The position numbers and the translations under genes are program-made. A stretch of DNA of 64,000 nt from Tetrapyrgos nigripes (Eukaryota; Basidiomycota; Agaricomycetes; Agaricales; Campanellaceae): positions 186,001 through 250,000 of the forward strand of contig JAACJM010000097.1 of NCBI GenBank assembly GCA_013368315.1, given 5' to 3'. The notes beneath the pieces were generated by a model. That model saw only the letters and a list, made by a program, of their open reading frames with translations. It was not told the origin of the DNA and did no database searches. Positions 13,144-25,900 of this stretch are shown here, piece by piece (positions within the stretch are counted from its first letter, which is position 1; the number at the start of each line of letters is the position of its first letter).

Positions 13144-14207
13144 GACAAGGAAGTGAGGGACTGGAAGATCCTGACGAAACTAGGGTGTATCGGCCAGCTT
13201 ATATACCCTCAAGGTGGCAGTCTGTCGAGTATGGTTCATCATGCTACAAGGCACAAATCACTATTTTTTCTCTGGAAGGACTGTTTCCGATCTTAGGAAC
13301 TCCCGCCTAGAGAACTCTAGCCTCGTCGATGGATATCAGTTTCAATACCTGACATACTAATGTCAAGTATTTTGCACTAAACGGACCAGGGATTGAAGAA
13401 CTCATGACGGAAGGGCTCTCCTTCTGACAAAAATCAGAAATAGCTACTTGAACACAAGAACAAAAAAGGAATAAAGGAGTACCTACTTGCGGGATGCCAT
13501 ATGCATGCGTTTTCATCGGCGAAAATTTGAAGTGAGCTCTACAGCAGCCTTCACTTCTTTCTTCCGGCTTCAGAAAAGGCAATCAAGCCACTGATACTCC
13601 TGTGAATCTATTTCTGCTGAGCTGGCGAGGAGACACTGGCTAGAGCAAGACAAGAGACCATTGCAGCGCACTGGCTCTAGCTCAAGGGCCCAGGCTGAGA
13701 GCGAACATGTTAAGAAATGGGAGGATTGAAGGTATGGTGGCATATTCCTCACCTGCCTACGTGTATGCGAGGATTATCCTCCTCCTTCACACCGGCGATA
13801 TAACAATGGCGTATAACAAACACTCTCACACCGAAGGCGTCGAGCTGACGATCTGAAATAGCTAAGAACGCCGTGAAGAAGCCAAGTACCTGTCATCGCC
13901 CTCAAATGAGCCAAGCACTCATCAAGGAACACACCTTTTCGAGGCACGATGCCCTTCAAGTCAAGCTGAGAATTTGGTAGAGGACTGAACAATTTTCTAC
14001 GCATGGGTCTGCCTTCGTGAGATCACTGTATCATTAGGAACAATTTGAAACGTGAGTTCCGTAAATATTCTTCAAGGACTGAAAGTGGTACGCTCAAGTA
14101 ATGGCTTGGAATCTCGGACTTGCACCTACGAGGTAAATAACTTTCGATATACCCATCAGAACCAGAGCGAAATACGCAGAAGGATTAATCACGAGCCCGC
14201 CGTGGTC
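13144..14207. other. Intergenic between glycopeptide gene and its decayed copy
   Basis: This stretch contains the promoter of the secreted glycopeptide-like gene at its left end, with T/A-rich sequence near 13195-13205 (tatataccc). No coding frame with recognisable content was found; the short open frames here do not resemble proteins. Confidence 0.4.
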
Positions 14208-14725
14208 TTACAAGCGGAAAGTAGGAACAAGGTCGACCTGCAAAGAAAGTCAATTGCAATTGAAGGAGGGTACTAGTGAGGTCGCACTTACAACCAGCGA
14301 CTGCACCGTCAAAGCCATTGAAATATCTACCGCAATCAAAGGGAGTCTGCTGGCCGAATAAATAATGCTTACCCCCACTAGTCATAGAGAAGGGTTGCCT
14401 GCGTAGAAACTTTCAGAGATATGAGCCAAGGTAGTCAAGTTTTCCTAACGTCCACCTAGCGCATGCGAACTCACTAGGCGTTTAGAGAAATGATGGTACT
14501 GCCACTGGCAAAACCACGACCAGGACACTGCTGTGGGTCTCATAAAAATACAGCGTTCACTGTTAAAAAAGGATTTGAAGAGAATTCAAGGCCTTGAATG
14601 TGTCGGCTTGTCTTGCAACCAGTTAGCGCAATCTGTCAAAACTAGAGGACCAGTATCTCGAGACTGACGGTACCACGACCGCAGTTAATGAGAACTAGGA
14701 ATGAACAGTGCGGTAGTATCAGCAT
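14208..14725 (-). pseudogene. Decayed glycopeptide-like paralogue
   Basis: Read on the minus strand, pieces of the neighbouring gene's protein appear in order but broken. INCGRGTVSLEILVL (near 14690) corresponds to the CGFGTPTLIQGPNVL region. FNSERCIFMRP and then QCPGRGFASGSTIISLNA (near 14500-14570, in different frames) correspond to FNGEGCTLIE and CPGCGSSTDISLIP. PFSMTSGG and YFNGFDGAVAGC (near 14300-14390) correspond to TFSVTSGFG and YFNGCEPAGADC, with one Cys replaced by Phe. VDLVPTFRL plus TAA ends it (14208). The Gly-rich middle and the exon with the second Cys cluster are missing or unreadable, and there are frame changes, so I call it a pseudogene of a tandem duplicate. Confidence 0.65.
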
Positions 14726-15157
14726 CAAGTATTTGAAACACATCAGTTGTCGAAGACTCTCAGACTTAGACTACTCGCTACAAGATCTGCCCCAATTGCA
14801 GTTCTCTTTCTCCAGTTCTTGAACGTTTCATTCTTAGTTTTTGAGCAGTGTGGATTCAAGATGAAGTATAGCATAAGCCCGACTGAAGGCCAATCTGCAT
14901 AAAGCTTGAGAACTTGAGGGTCGACTCGGAGTGAGCTAGAATGAGGAACGCAGGCAAAAAATCAGCAGCCAATCAGAGCGTGTCCATTTGCCGACTTCGT
15001 CATCGCTAGTGTACAATTTAGTCTGATTCCTCCTATGGCCTCTATGGCTCGCTATAAGTACATGGTACATACTAGTGATACAATGGTAATGTACTTTCGC
15101 AAATGATTTTTGTGTACTGGGATTAGTAAGTCCGTTCACCTCCAACGACACAGACTT
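14726..15157. other. Intergenic, 3' flank of Hsp70
   Basis: I see nothing coding in this stretch. It covers the 3' UTR of the Hsp70 gene and the 5' flank of the decayed glycopeptide copy. Confidence 0.4.
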
Positions 15158-17339
15158 TTAGTCGACCTCCTCAACACTGGGCCCTTCTTCACCCGCACCG
15201 GCACTACCGGGGAAGTTTCCAGGCGCTGTACCTGCTCCACCGGCACCCCCATACAACTTCTGCATGATTGGATTGACAATCCCCTCTAACTCCTTCTGCT
15301 TCCCATCATACTCCTCTCTCGAGGCTTCCTGCGAGTTGTCCAACCACTGAATAGTGTCGTTGACGGCTGCTTCGACTTTAGCTTTGTCGGAAGCTTCAAA
15401 TTTGCCAGCGAGCTCTCCGTTGATGGGGTTGCGGAGGTTGTAGGCATAGGATTCGAGACCGTTCTTGGAGGCGATGCGAGCAGCGGCAGCTTCGTCTTCA
15501 GCTGTTCAGGTGAAATAAAAAGAAGATTAAGTCAGTAATGAAAAGCAAAGGATTGAACGAGGAGAGAGAAAAACACACCTTTATACTTCTCGGCCTCGCT
15601 AACCATCCTGTCGATCTCCTCCTTGGACAACCTTCCCTTATCGTTGGTGATGGTGATCTTGTTGGACTTACCCGTGGTCTTGTCCGCAGCGGATACGTTC
15701 AAGATACCATTGGCGTCCATGTCAAAAGTGACGTCGATTTGAGGAACGCCTCTGGGAGCGGGAGGAATGCCAGATAACTCGAATTTGCCGAGAAGGTTAT
15801 TGTCCTTGGTGCGTGCTCGTTCACCTTCATAGACTTGGATAAGGACACCGGGTTGGTTGTCGGCATAGGTGGAGAATGTTTCGGTCTTTTTGGTGGGGAC
15901 GGTGGTGTTACGTTTGATGAGGGGGGACATGACACCTCCGGCGGTTTCGATACTAAGAAAAGTGAAGTCAGTATTGAGTCTAGTTCAGTAAGATAATTGA
16001 AGACTCACCCTAATGACAGAGGCGCGACGTCCAACAAGAGCAAGTCTCGCGTCTTCTCTGAAGTGACACCGGTAAGAATGGCAGCCTGTACAGCAGCACC
16101 ATAGGCGACTGCCTCATCGGGGTTGATGCTCTTGCTAGGCTCCTTGCCGTTGAAGTAGTCTGAAACGAGCTTGATAATCCTAGGGATCCTCGTCGACCCA
16201 CCAACGAGAACGATGTCGTTTACGGAGGACTTATCGATCTTAGAGTCACGAAGGACCTTCTCGATGGGCTCAATGGTGCTGCGGAAGAGGTCCTGGCAGA
16301 GCTCCTCGAAACGAGCGCGAGTGATGGATGTGTAGAAGTCGATACCGTCATGAAGGGAGTCGATCTCGATGGTGGTCTGAGTGGCAGAGGAGAGAGTGCG
16401 TTTAGCACGTTCGCAAGCGGTGCGCAGACGGCGGAGGGCCCGTGCATTGCCAGAAAGATCTGTGAAAGAAGAATGGTACCAGTAAAAAGGCAGAGAAAAG
16501 CAAAGCGACGTAAAACCTTTCTTGTTCTTTCGCTTGAATTCCTCTACGAAGTGGTTGACTAGACGGTTGTCAAAGTCCTCACCACCGAGGTGAGTGTCGC
16601 CGGCAGTGGCCTTGACTTCGAAGATGCCCTCCTCAATGGTAAGAAGGGAAACGTCGAAGGTTCCTCCTCCAAGGTCAAAGATGAGAACGTTCCGCTCGCC
16701 AGAAACCTTCTTGTCAAGACCGTATGCAATAGCTGCCGCCGTGGGCTCGTTGATGATACGAAGGACGTTGAGAGTCGTTGAAGTAAGCAGGAACGGTGAC
16801 GACGGCGTTGGTGACGGTGTGCCCGAGATAGGACTCGGCGGTCTCTTTCATCTTGGTGAGGACCATGGAGGAAATCTCTTCAGGAGACTAGAGGAAGGTC
16901 GTTAGAATGACATGACATAAACAAAAGACGAGGATACTCACGAATTCCTTCTTCTCACCACGGTACTCGACCTGAATGTACGGCTTTCCGCCCTTATTGA
17001 GGACACGGAACGGGTAGTGCTTGATATCGGCCTGAACTTCTGCGTCGTCGAATTTACGGCCGATGAGTCGCTTGGCGTCAAAAACACTACCAAAGAGAAA
17101 AGTCAGAAATGATCAAATTATCCAAACGAAAGGAGGACATACGTGTTATGAGGATTCATGGCGACTTGGTTCTTCGCAGCGTCACCAATGAGACGCTCGG
17201 TGTCGGTAAAAGCGACATAAGACGGTGTCGTCCGGTTGCCCTGGTCGTTGGCAATAATCTCGACGCGGTCGTTCTGCCAGACACCGACGCAAGAGTAGGT
17301 AGTCCCCAAGTCGATTCCAACGGCTTTGGAAGAAGATAT
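15158..17339 (-). CDS. Cytosolic Hsp70 chaperone (SSA type), with a frameshifting deletion and no ATG
   Basis: This is an ATP-driven folding chaperone. The N-terminal exon reads [18 protein letters not shown] (phosphate loop). It continues through [46 protein letters not shown], the substrate domain and a Gly-rich tail, ending in EEVD, the cytosolic signature. About eight exons are visible, with introns of 55-70 nt. Two lesions stand out. First, the codon where Met is expected (17337-17339) is ATA, and no other suitable ATG lies between the TATA box and the exon. Second, the stretch following PAYFNDS lacks about 41 nt (breakpoint near 16770), which removes the conserved segment before [10 protein letters not shown] and shifts the frame. 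All later exons are intact. It is either a very young pseudogene or a copy with sequence errors. Confidence 0.85.
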
Positions 17340-17439
17340 TATCGTAGTGGTTGTCGTGAAAAAAGATAGAAGAAATCGAGAGTTCTCGTGGGCAAGAGAG
17401 CGATAGATTGAGACTGAGACAACAGGACTGTCAGTTCCA

Positions 17440-17625
17440 TCGTTATATAGGTCAGCTGTGCTCTCGAAATTTCCAAGATTTGGTAGACCGTTCTTCAAAA
17501 ACTTCGACGCGTTCTGTAAAAATGAAAATGGTAAGACAAAGAAAGACACGTGGTTTTGCATCACCGACGCGTCGCGACCTTTCCAGACCTTTCCGAAAGT
17601 TTCTACCGCTTTCGGTCAGTGGGGT
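17440..17625 (-). promoter_or_regulatory. Hsp70 promoter: TATA box and heat-shock-element-like GAA/TTC clusters
   Basis: Reading toward the Hsp70 gene, TATATA lies at 17444-17449, about 105 nt before the expected start codon. Upstream of it are alternating GAA and TTC blocks, at 17466-17477 (GAA-TTC-AGA at the right spacing), at 17490-17520, and at 17590-17615. These match the inverted nGAAn arrays bound by HSF. This supports heat induction of the gene. The match was made by eye. Confidence 0.55.
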
Positions 17626-17728
17626 TCAAGGAAAGAGGAAGAGCTGGGACATGGACATGTATTAAAGATAAATATGGGATCGTCTACTACGAAATATTGA
17701 GTGTTTGTAACTCTAAGGGTATCTAATC

Positions 17729-19452
17729 TTACGGTACAATCAGTTGCAACGACCCAATAAAGCTTAGCACAACCAGCAAATATGGAGTCCATCCACCATA
17801 GCTTAAGGCCTTGCCCGCATTTTTATCACCGGAGGCATTACCAGACGCTTCGCTAGCGGGTGCTTCAAAGAAGAACGTCCCAGCAACCGGCGACCCCAAC
17901 CCAAACGTCTCTGCAAACTCCGATACATTAAAGCCTGTGGGCACAGGATTGAATGAGCTTGCAACTGCGCTTTTGTCAAATCCTCCAGGCGCCTTCCATA
18001 GAAGGAAGATGTATCTATGAGTACCCGCAGGAGGGGCGGGAGCTAGGTACTCGGAAAGTGCTGCAGAGGAATTTGTGAGCTGGGCAGTCACGGTCCCCTC
18101 TGAAGCTGATCCGTTGATATGTACATCTGCAAGGACGAGATGCCTGACTTGAGACAGGGATCGGTTCTGTGGTGAAGGTGCATCCGGGTCGATCATGGTG
18201 ATAATGAAAGTCGAGTTCACTGGACGAGTTCATAGTCAGAAAAGGGTTCAACTCAGCTTGCACCAGTAAAGGAAACTCACATAAAGACATGTCTTGGAAC
18301 GTCAGCCAGAAAGACGGCATGAACGACGTTTCTGTCGCGTTTTGTTAATCAGAAAACATTGCATCTCCAAACGCGAAAAATCAGCTCACCGTTACCCGTT
18401 AAATTACCTCCAGAGACAACGTACACCGGATGATCTTCTGCTGGGTTATACGCCACACTCAAGACAGCCTCCGGTTCAAACTGCCCTAGGACATCTGGCA
18501 CTATCGCAGCATCCCCAAACGCCTGCTTCATCGTCTCAGTTGACATCCCTTGACCTACAGGCATCGGCTGAGCATCATGCATCGCATTTCCTTCATTCGA
18601 GACACTGGTCCCTTGTGGCCCTTCAAAGAAAAACGATCCAGCTAGAGGCTCTCCAAGCCCCGTAGCCTCTACGAAACTCGACAAGTTGAAATTGACGATA
18701 GCTTCGAGAGCTGTGGAGGAATTGATCAACGGAGGAGCTGTTTGAGCGAAATCGAGGGGTTGTTTGTATAAAAGGACAGTGTATCGATGAGGTGGGGAAT
18801 CAGGTGGAGGGCCAGGAGATACGTATTCCGCCAGGGCAGCGGAGAGGTTGGTGAGTCGAGCAGTACCAGAGGACTGCGTACTGCTAATGATGAAATCACC
18901 CCCGATAAAGTGCCTGACATTGGCGGCGGAAGGATCATCTGGGTTGGGTGCGTCGGGATCCACGAAAGCAATTACGAATCTGTCGTTCACTGTCGGGATT
19001 TGGATTAGTATCAGCAACAGAAGAAGAATGGGAAGCATAAATTTATCACTCACAAAGAGAGGAATCGTCATAAGTTAGCCAAAATTCTGGTTCGTTCGTC
19101 GTTTCTGTTTGATATCATAATATATCAGACACAAAATGATCATCTAGTTTAGTGTGAGGGAAGTCTACTCACGGTTCGTAGTCAAATTAGCTCCTGGCGT
19201 AAACGTTATTCCCTTGATATTGCTCGCAGTCCCATCGATCGTATAAACAGGGGATAAAAGAGCTTTTGGGTCAAACGAAGAAGGTACGTTGTCTGACCCA
19301 ACAAGTTTCGCGTCATTGAAAGCCTGTTTAGTGTTTTGAAGACCGGTTCCGAGGAGACTGGAGAAGGATGAGGAAGAGGACGCGTCCTGAGCGCGTACCG
19401 CCAAAAGAAATGGCAAGACTACAACGAGAGCCCTGCGATTCGCTGGATGCAT
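17729..19452 (-). CDS. Secreted/anchored protein with two tandem PEBP domains
   Basis: This is a phosphatidylethanolamine-binding-protein-like protein. The ATG at 19452 begins a signal peptide (MHPANRRALVVVLPFLLAVRA). Domain 1 has FWLTYDDSSL, then FVIAFVDPDAPNPDDP, and HRYTVLLYKQP. After the linker GQGMSTETMKQAFGDA, domain 2 repeats the layout: FWLTFQDMSL, FIITMIDPDAPSPQNRSL and HRYIFLLWKAP. DPDAP and HRY are the ligand-pocket motifs of the family and are present in both. The C-terminus is a hydrophobic helix (WTPYLLVVLSFIGSLQLIV), which suggests GPI or membrane anchoring. N-glycosylation sites are frequent. Exons are separated by introns of 50-60 nt, and the domain-joining exons splice in frame. 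One gene, rather than two, is inferred because the second half has no signal peptide and the splicing fits. Confidence 0.8.
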
Positions 19453-20212
19453 TTTGCTGCCGGATGAACGAGTTGAACCAACGATTTTTGGGTAGAGATA
19501 GATAGGGATAATGACTGAGTCAATGAGAAGGAAAGAAAGAAGGAAAGAGAGAAGTCGAGTCCCAGAACTTTCAAGTTGTCGTTCTGAAAAATTTCGCCTG
19601 GTTATATAGACCATTTCCAGGAACGAGTACAGAGGTACACGGAAGGCATCCGATGGGCTTGCCTTTTGGAGATAGTCATAAAAATTGCATCAAGCCTCCA
19701 TCAAGCTCTCCCGTGCCGCAGAATAGATTTAGTAGGCAAGACCGAAATAACCCGCGAGCTTTTCCGTTTTAGCTGTGTCCAGTAGTAGAAGTGCGCAGCA
19801 GGATGCGCTGTACCATCACCAAAACATCCTCAAGGTTATATTGTACATATAATGCCCGTCATCCGCTGTGAGCGTTCGTCATCACGGCTGGAGTTGGTCG
19901 CAGGATATAAAGGAAGTACGGGGGTTGACCATCCCTCGTCATGCGTGGTCATGGTCTGACGCAATGACAGATGGTTATAACAGATGACGAGGGTTGTCAC
20001 GCATGACAGCCGTGACAACGAATGGTCAAGTAGTCTATAGGCTTCATAGTACTTAGGATAGGCACAGGAATGCAATAAAAAGCAGGTTAATCACATTATA
20101 GTATACTACAATATACATGCAGAGACCCAAAGCACAGTTCAAAAGCAGAATAATGATAACGACATAGCACAACAACAGAAAGCGGTGCGAGCAAGAAAGC
20201 AGGAGAAAGCTA
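19453..20212. other. Intergenic, possible left end of Plavaka element 1
   Basis: No coding content was found. A short inverted repeat (GTTGTCACG ... CGTGACAAC) lies near 19993-20021, and several GACGAGGG/CCTCGTC-like blocks occur at 19930-20000. Weakly similar blocks occur beyond the transposase near 27600-27680. These may be subterminal repeats of the transposon, but I could not define terminal inverted repeats. Confidence 0.3.
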
Positions 20213-22815
20213 TCACGCAGTCCTCTTCTTCTTCTTCAGAGGCGGCGCCAGCGCCACCTGTTCTTCTTCCTCGGAGTAGTATACCCGAGACTTCCTTACC
20301 AAAGAACTTCCCTGACTGTGACCATGGCCACGACCACGACCACTTCCAAGACCTCGGCTAGCATCCTTTCCATGACTACGAACACCAGAAGGTCCACCAC
20401 GGACAGGGAGGAAGGAAGCGGGAGTCTGAGTCTGGACATCAGAGTCTTCATCCTCATAGCTAGAGGCTCTTGCATTGCGATGGCGACGAGTAGGGATATC
20501 TTCCTCCTTAGAGCTAGGGGGCCTTGGGTAGTGACGGCGGCGAGTGTAGATCTCTTCATCATCCTCAGCAAAGGTAGAATGACCACGGCGTTGATGGGAA
20601 ATGGCGTCCTCGTAATGTGAGTTGTTGTCCTGGTTGTATTGCAAGTCGTCGACGTCATCTCCGAAACCATCACTAGCCCCATAATAATGATCTCCCCCAA
20701 CGCTACCACCCTCCATGCCATCATCTATGTCTTGATAATCCTCAGCATCCACTTGCGATCCGCTGAACGAGCGCTGGGAGATAGGGCTAGTGGGTGGTGG
20801 GACGTCATCTTGAATGTCCATGGGAGCGGGAGAGAGTGTAGAGTGACCAGTAGTAGCAAGAGCATTCATGGAGCTGTTGATGGGAGGATCATTGTGACCA
20901 GCTGAGGAGGTGGAGGTAGCGGTAGAGTCTTGAGGGCCTGGAGGGGAAGCAGGCTGTCCAGGCGAGTCGGTGGCAGCACCAGCACCAGCACCGGCGGAGC
21001 CAGCGACTGTACTGATGGCGGAGTCATCAGGAGTGGCACCTTCGTCATCAGAATCTACCCAGGACGTCATGTGTTTCTGGACGAGAGCAGCGTCTGAGTC
21101 AGATGGAACCTCGTCGTCGTCATCGTCATCGTCGTCACCGAAGATTGCCCTGGAGGAAAAGAGGATGAGATAAGAAATGGAGAAAGAAGGTCACGTACTT
21201 GTTCAAAGCCTTGAAAGTCTTCTCCCGCCAGGCTTGTGGAGCGTCTTCGATGTACTTGACCAAAAAGTCGTAAAATCTGTCAGAATTAAATTTGCCGTCC
21301 TTTGTCTTCCATGATTGTAGAGGCGAAAGAGTGAACCGGACCTGTTGAGTACAATATCAGACATATATTAGATTAAAAGATGACAAAAACGTACCTGGAC
21401 CCCGACATAAGCCAGTACAGGGCCAGACATCTCCGTGAGACCAATGAGCTTTGCGTTACCGGCCCTTGTTGCAACAAACTTCTCTTCAATTGCGGAACTT
21501 GGGCTCGTCAGGATACCTTTAGCTGACTGCGAAAAATCCATTAGCAAAACCTCAAGTGAGACATGTTGTGAAACCAACATACCGATATAAACAGTGGCCC
21601 TTGAAAGAGACCACGCAAAATCTGATCTGGATCCAATTTGGAGGGGTCATGAAGGAAAGCTGGGATGTCGTTGGCACTCATGGGTGGTATTGTTCCATCG
21701 GCAATGTCGTCCATGATACTAAAAAGAAACTGTTAATAACTTGAAGTGGAACAAAACCAATCATACCTATTGACATCCTCTTGATCATCTGCATCATGCC
21801 AGAATCGAGTAGCATGCTGAAATGGAAGAAGAAACATAGCCAACAGAGAATGGTTCCTTCCAAGGTCACTCTTGCTGACACTCTTGACTAGTGTCGGCCA
21901 GCTGAAGATGTCCGGATTCTTGCCTAGCACTCTGAGACTGTTATCAACGATGGGGACAATCCAGTCAAGCATATTTTTCTTGAGCATGGCCCTATCGTTC
22001 CGGCCAGCTTCAGAGATGCCTTCGCCAATCTGTACAAGGGTCAGTGAGGAGTTAAACGTTAAAAGTGAAACAATAACGTACAGTCCTCTCAAGAATGGCC
22101 TGTATCCTCTCGCCATCGTCATACATGGCACATTCTTCGAGGCGTGCCTTCAGCTTAGGGTAACGCTTCATGATGGTGACGTAGTTCTTCAGGTTCTGCT
22201 CTTTCTGTTTCCGTTGCCTGAGACGAGTCAGTAAAAGGAAAGGACAAAAAAGTGGATATATGCGTACTTTTCAGTGAGTTTAGGCTCCTTTTCGGTCTCT
22301 TCTGGAGCATCTGGTTGCTGAAGGCGCTGGCGAGTAGCAGCTCGAGCCTCCCTAGCAGCTTGTTGCTTCTTCCGAGTTTCTTCTTCGAGTCCGTCGTGAA
22401 TGATAGCCGAGATATTGGCCTGCATATCAACAGCGCGGTAGATGTACTTGCCCATTGTGAGATATTCTTCAAGGACGTTGTAATTCCTGGATAAAAGGGT
22501 TAGACTGAAAGAATTACAGTAGCTGTATATGACACACCTAGGCTTCGTACTGGTCTCCTTCTGTGCACTTCTAGCAAACTCCTCATACAGCTTCTTCTTG
22601 AGGGCAGCGTCACGATTGGGATCGGTTTCAGTGGCTGTAGGCTGGGTTTGTTGTAATGGCGGGCAAGAAGACCTTGGCTGGGTGACCTCTGACCGGCGAG
22701 ACTGAGTACTCGAGGATGAAGTCGGTGGGCGTGAATTAGGTGGACGTGAGGATGGAGGGCGTTGCTGGACTGGACGTGTGGACTGAGGACGGGCCTGGTG
22801 CTTGGGGTCAGGCAT
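20213..22815 (-). CDS. DUF6698-like protein, companion gene of Plavaka element 1
   Basis: The function is unknown. The ATG at 22815 is followed by a Pro/Gln/Ser-rich start (MPDPKHQARPQSTRPVQQRP). Then come a helical part (MGKYIYRAVDMQANISAIIHDG), a basic helix rich in Arg/Gln, WIVPIVDNSLRVLGKNPDI, and the core GLTEMSGPVLAYVGVQVRFT with SWKTKDGKFNSDRFYDFLVK. That core is the pattern I associate with the DUF6698 family of mushroom genomes. The last exon is acidic and disordered (DDDDDEVPSDSD) and ends in a basic tail KKKKRTA, a likely nuclear signal. About nine exons are visible. It starts 93 bp from, and points away from, the Plavaka transposase. A related gene has the same position beside the second Plavaka copy, so it is probably part of the element. 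Confidence 0.65.
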
Positions 22816-22908
22816 GGTGGTGGTTAGAAGTCAAGAAACGACTGTGACTGGACGCGTCAGTCACAGTGCCGCGCCGTTTCCATCAAAGCTCGTCGTCTTC
22901 AGCACCTA

Positions 22909-25900
22909 ATGTCTCGAGCCTGCACCTTCTGCAAGGCGACCAAGTACAAGACTGAGCATTCCCTATGTATTCATGAAGCGAAATGTGCAAAAAGCGGCCA
23001 GGCTAGAGCAAAACGACTCCGGGAACATGAACAGGCACGGAGAGAGCTCCAGGAAGCAGAGGAAGCACTTTGGGAGGATATAAAAGAGGATTGGAGAAAC
23101 AGGGAGACAGAATATGACGAAGTAAGCTCAATTTTATGTTTATATCTCGTGTTTTGACCCTTTACAGCCTCAAGATTTAGTTACAGTTGAAGTTCCACCT
23201 TCCCCTCCTCGTAGACATCGTAGACGTGTCCAGAATACGAAATATGATGACTCGTTTGCCATTTCAAACCGCTCCGCACTTGTCAAAGGCCACAGGCGTG
23301 CTGCCAGTCCTCCACCCGAGTCCGTTGATGTTAACCCAACGGTTGATGTCGACCCTGTACCCCATCCTTCACTCAGCAATCATTCCGATGACGATGACGA
23401 CCATTTCACCCCTCTCAGAGCCAATGAAGACCATGAAATCGATTCATTCTCACTAGAATACACCACAGTACATAATGTGTCTCTTGTGTATAAAACAGAA
23501 CCCGACTCCACTGGCTTATTTCGTATCTACCGATACGGGAAGCCATCTCGTATACCCAACGCTACTTCCACCTTGACTGACGTTGCTGATGCGCCAACAT
23601 TTCACCATGACAACGCCCGTGCTGTCCGACCAGGGCAAGTCTTTGGTCAACAGACAGCCACTGAGGAACATGAGTCTCCCCTCTCTCCTTCTCCATCATT
23701 TTTCGCTTCTGAGCCACCAACAACTCTTAATATCAAGTCGTACGCACCCTTTGACTCCGCAGCTGAATACATGCTGGTCAACTGGTCATACCAGTTTCCA
23801 GATGTTAATGCGGCTGCGATAACTAACCTCGCTCGCAATGTCATTAGCAATGGCGAGTTCATATCCAGTATTGACTCTTTGAAGACCTTTGATGCTCAAA
23901 GGTCATATGCCAAGATGGACAAGTTTCAGAGACCTTCCATGCCATCGACAACACCTTCCAATCCATCTCCCCCCGAATCCGAACCAAATACGCTTCCTTT
24001 CCTTGATGCTGCACCAGACGCATGGTATAAAGGAACTGTTCGCATTCCTATGCCTCGTGCAGGCGTCTCATACGAATCAGAGGCTGCAGCTCCTCATTTC
24101 TCCATTGACGAAGTCTGGTACCGTAAACCAATGGATGCTATTCGCTGTTCATTTGAAGAAGACATCTTCTTCGACTTCCATTTACAGCCATTCCGGTGGT
24201 TCTACAAGCGCCAAGATGGCCAAGTTGAACGAGTGTACTCTGAGAGTTACACGTCAGACAGGGCTGCCGAGATCCAAGAAGAGCTGCATACCCACATAAC
24301 CCAATCACATCTCGAAACTGTCATCGTTTGGATCATGCTTTGGTCTGATTCAACTCACCTCGCTCAATTTGGTACAGCATCACTTTGGCCGATTTATATG
24401 TTCATTGGGAATCTGTCCAAGTATATTCGTGTCAAGCCTAGTGAATACACAGCCCATCATCTCGCATACATACCATCTGTTGGTGCCTATTTTATCTGCC
24501 TTCTTACTGCAGCTAAGTCTTCCTCAGCTACCCGACCTCGTGAAAGACAAGTATTTTGAAATTTATGGACAAGACCCGACTGATGCAGAGATGCGCTTCA
24601 TGAAACGTGAAGTCATCCAAGCAATTTACATTCTTCTGTTCAACTCGGATCTCTGTGATGCATACCTGAACGGAGTGGAGGTGCTTTGCGCTGATGGCGT
24701 TCGGCGCCTCCTTATTCCTCGATTTTTTTCATATTCAGCTGATTATCCTGAGAAGTGAGTATTACCTGTCTTGATGCAGATACGTGATTGACAATTTAAT
24801 TAGGGTGCTCATTGCATGTGTTAAATATCTAGGTGAATGGCTTTGCGTCCGGTGCGGTATCCGCCTTGAACATGTCCATCACCTCGGCATGAAACAAGAT
24901 ATGAAGAATCGGGAGCGACTTCGTCGTGAACTCACCGGCCCATTTCTCAGGAAAGTCGAAGATGCTCGAAAAGCAATCTTTCAGAGTGGAAGGGGTGTAG
25001 AAGGTGACGTTGTCAAGCGTATTTTAGATTCCGGATCTCTCACTGTTGCGAGGGTATGTCTGATTGTTTTATTGTGATATTAGTATTTACCGGCATTTTC
25101 ATTAGAATGCCTTCATGACGATATTGGGAATCGATATCTTCAAGCTCATTTGCTGTGACAAACTGCATGAATGGGATGTCGGCAAAGTCAAGGATTTCCT
25201 CAACCAAGTTGTACGCATTCTTTATTCGCTCAAAGGTGATGCTGTGAGCGCTTTTGATAGACGGTATGTCCAAACAATTAATTTATTTGCGCTCTACTAA
25301 TGCAGATATAGCTTCCGATGGGTCCCAACATTTGGGCGTGGTACTATTCGGCGTTTTCACAACAATGTTTCGCAGATGAAGAAGCTCGCAGGCCGAGACT
25401 ACACTGCTATTCTGGAGGTAAGTCAATATATTAAGTTCTCATATCGTCACTTACTGATCATAAACACGATGTTAGTGCTTGATGCCTGTTCTCGAAGGCC
25501 TACTTCCAGGTCGTCACGATGAGATCATTCAGGATATCACCTTTGATATTCTGGTTTTCAATGGCCATGCAAAACTCCGGACTCACACCGATAGTTCGCT
25601 TTCAACATTCAAACAAGCAACCAAGGATCTTGGGCGTGCATTTCGTACATTCGCAAAGGACACCAGTCGGGCTTTTGAGACGGTAGAGTTACCGAGAGAA
25701 CGAGAGGCTAGGATACGTCGTGAGGCCAAAAAGTCAACTAGAGGAGGAAGGAAATTCCAGGGACCATCTACCAGCAAGAAGAAGTCACGTCTGCGTACGT
25801 TTAACAACAACACAGCAAAAACTCATGCTCTTGGCGATTACCCTTGGGCAGTGAAGTATTACGGTACTCTTGATAGTTTTGATACAAAGATCGTGAGTAT

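Noticed and set aside
17118..17564. Hsp70 start at the upstream in-frame ATG (17564)
   Set aside because: That frame would read through the TATA box and the heat-shock elements, and the added residues have no family resemblance.
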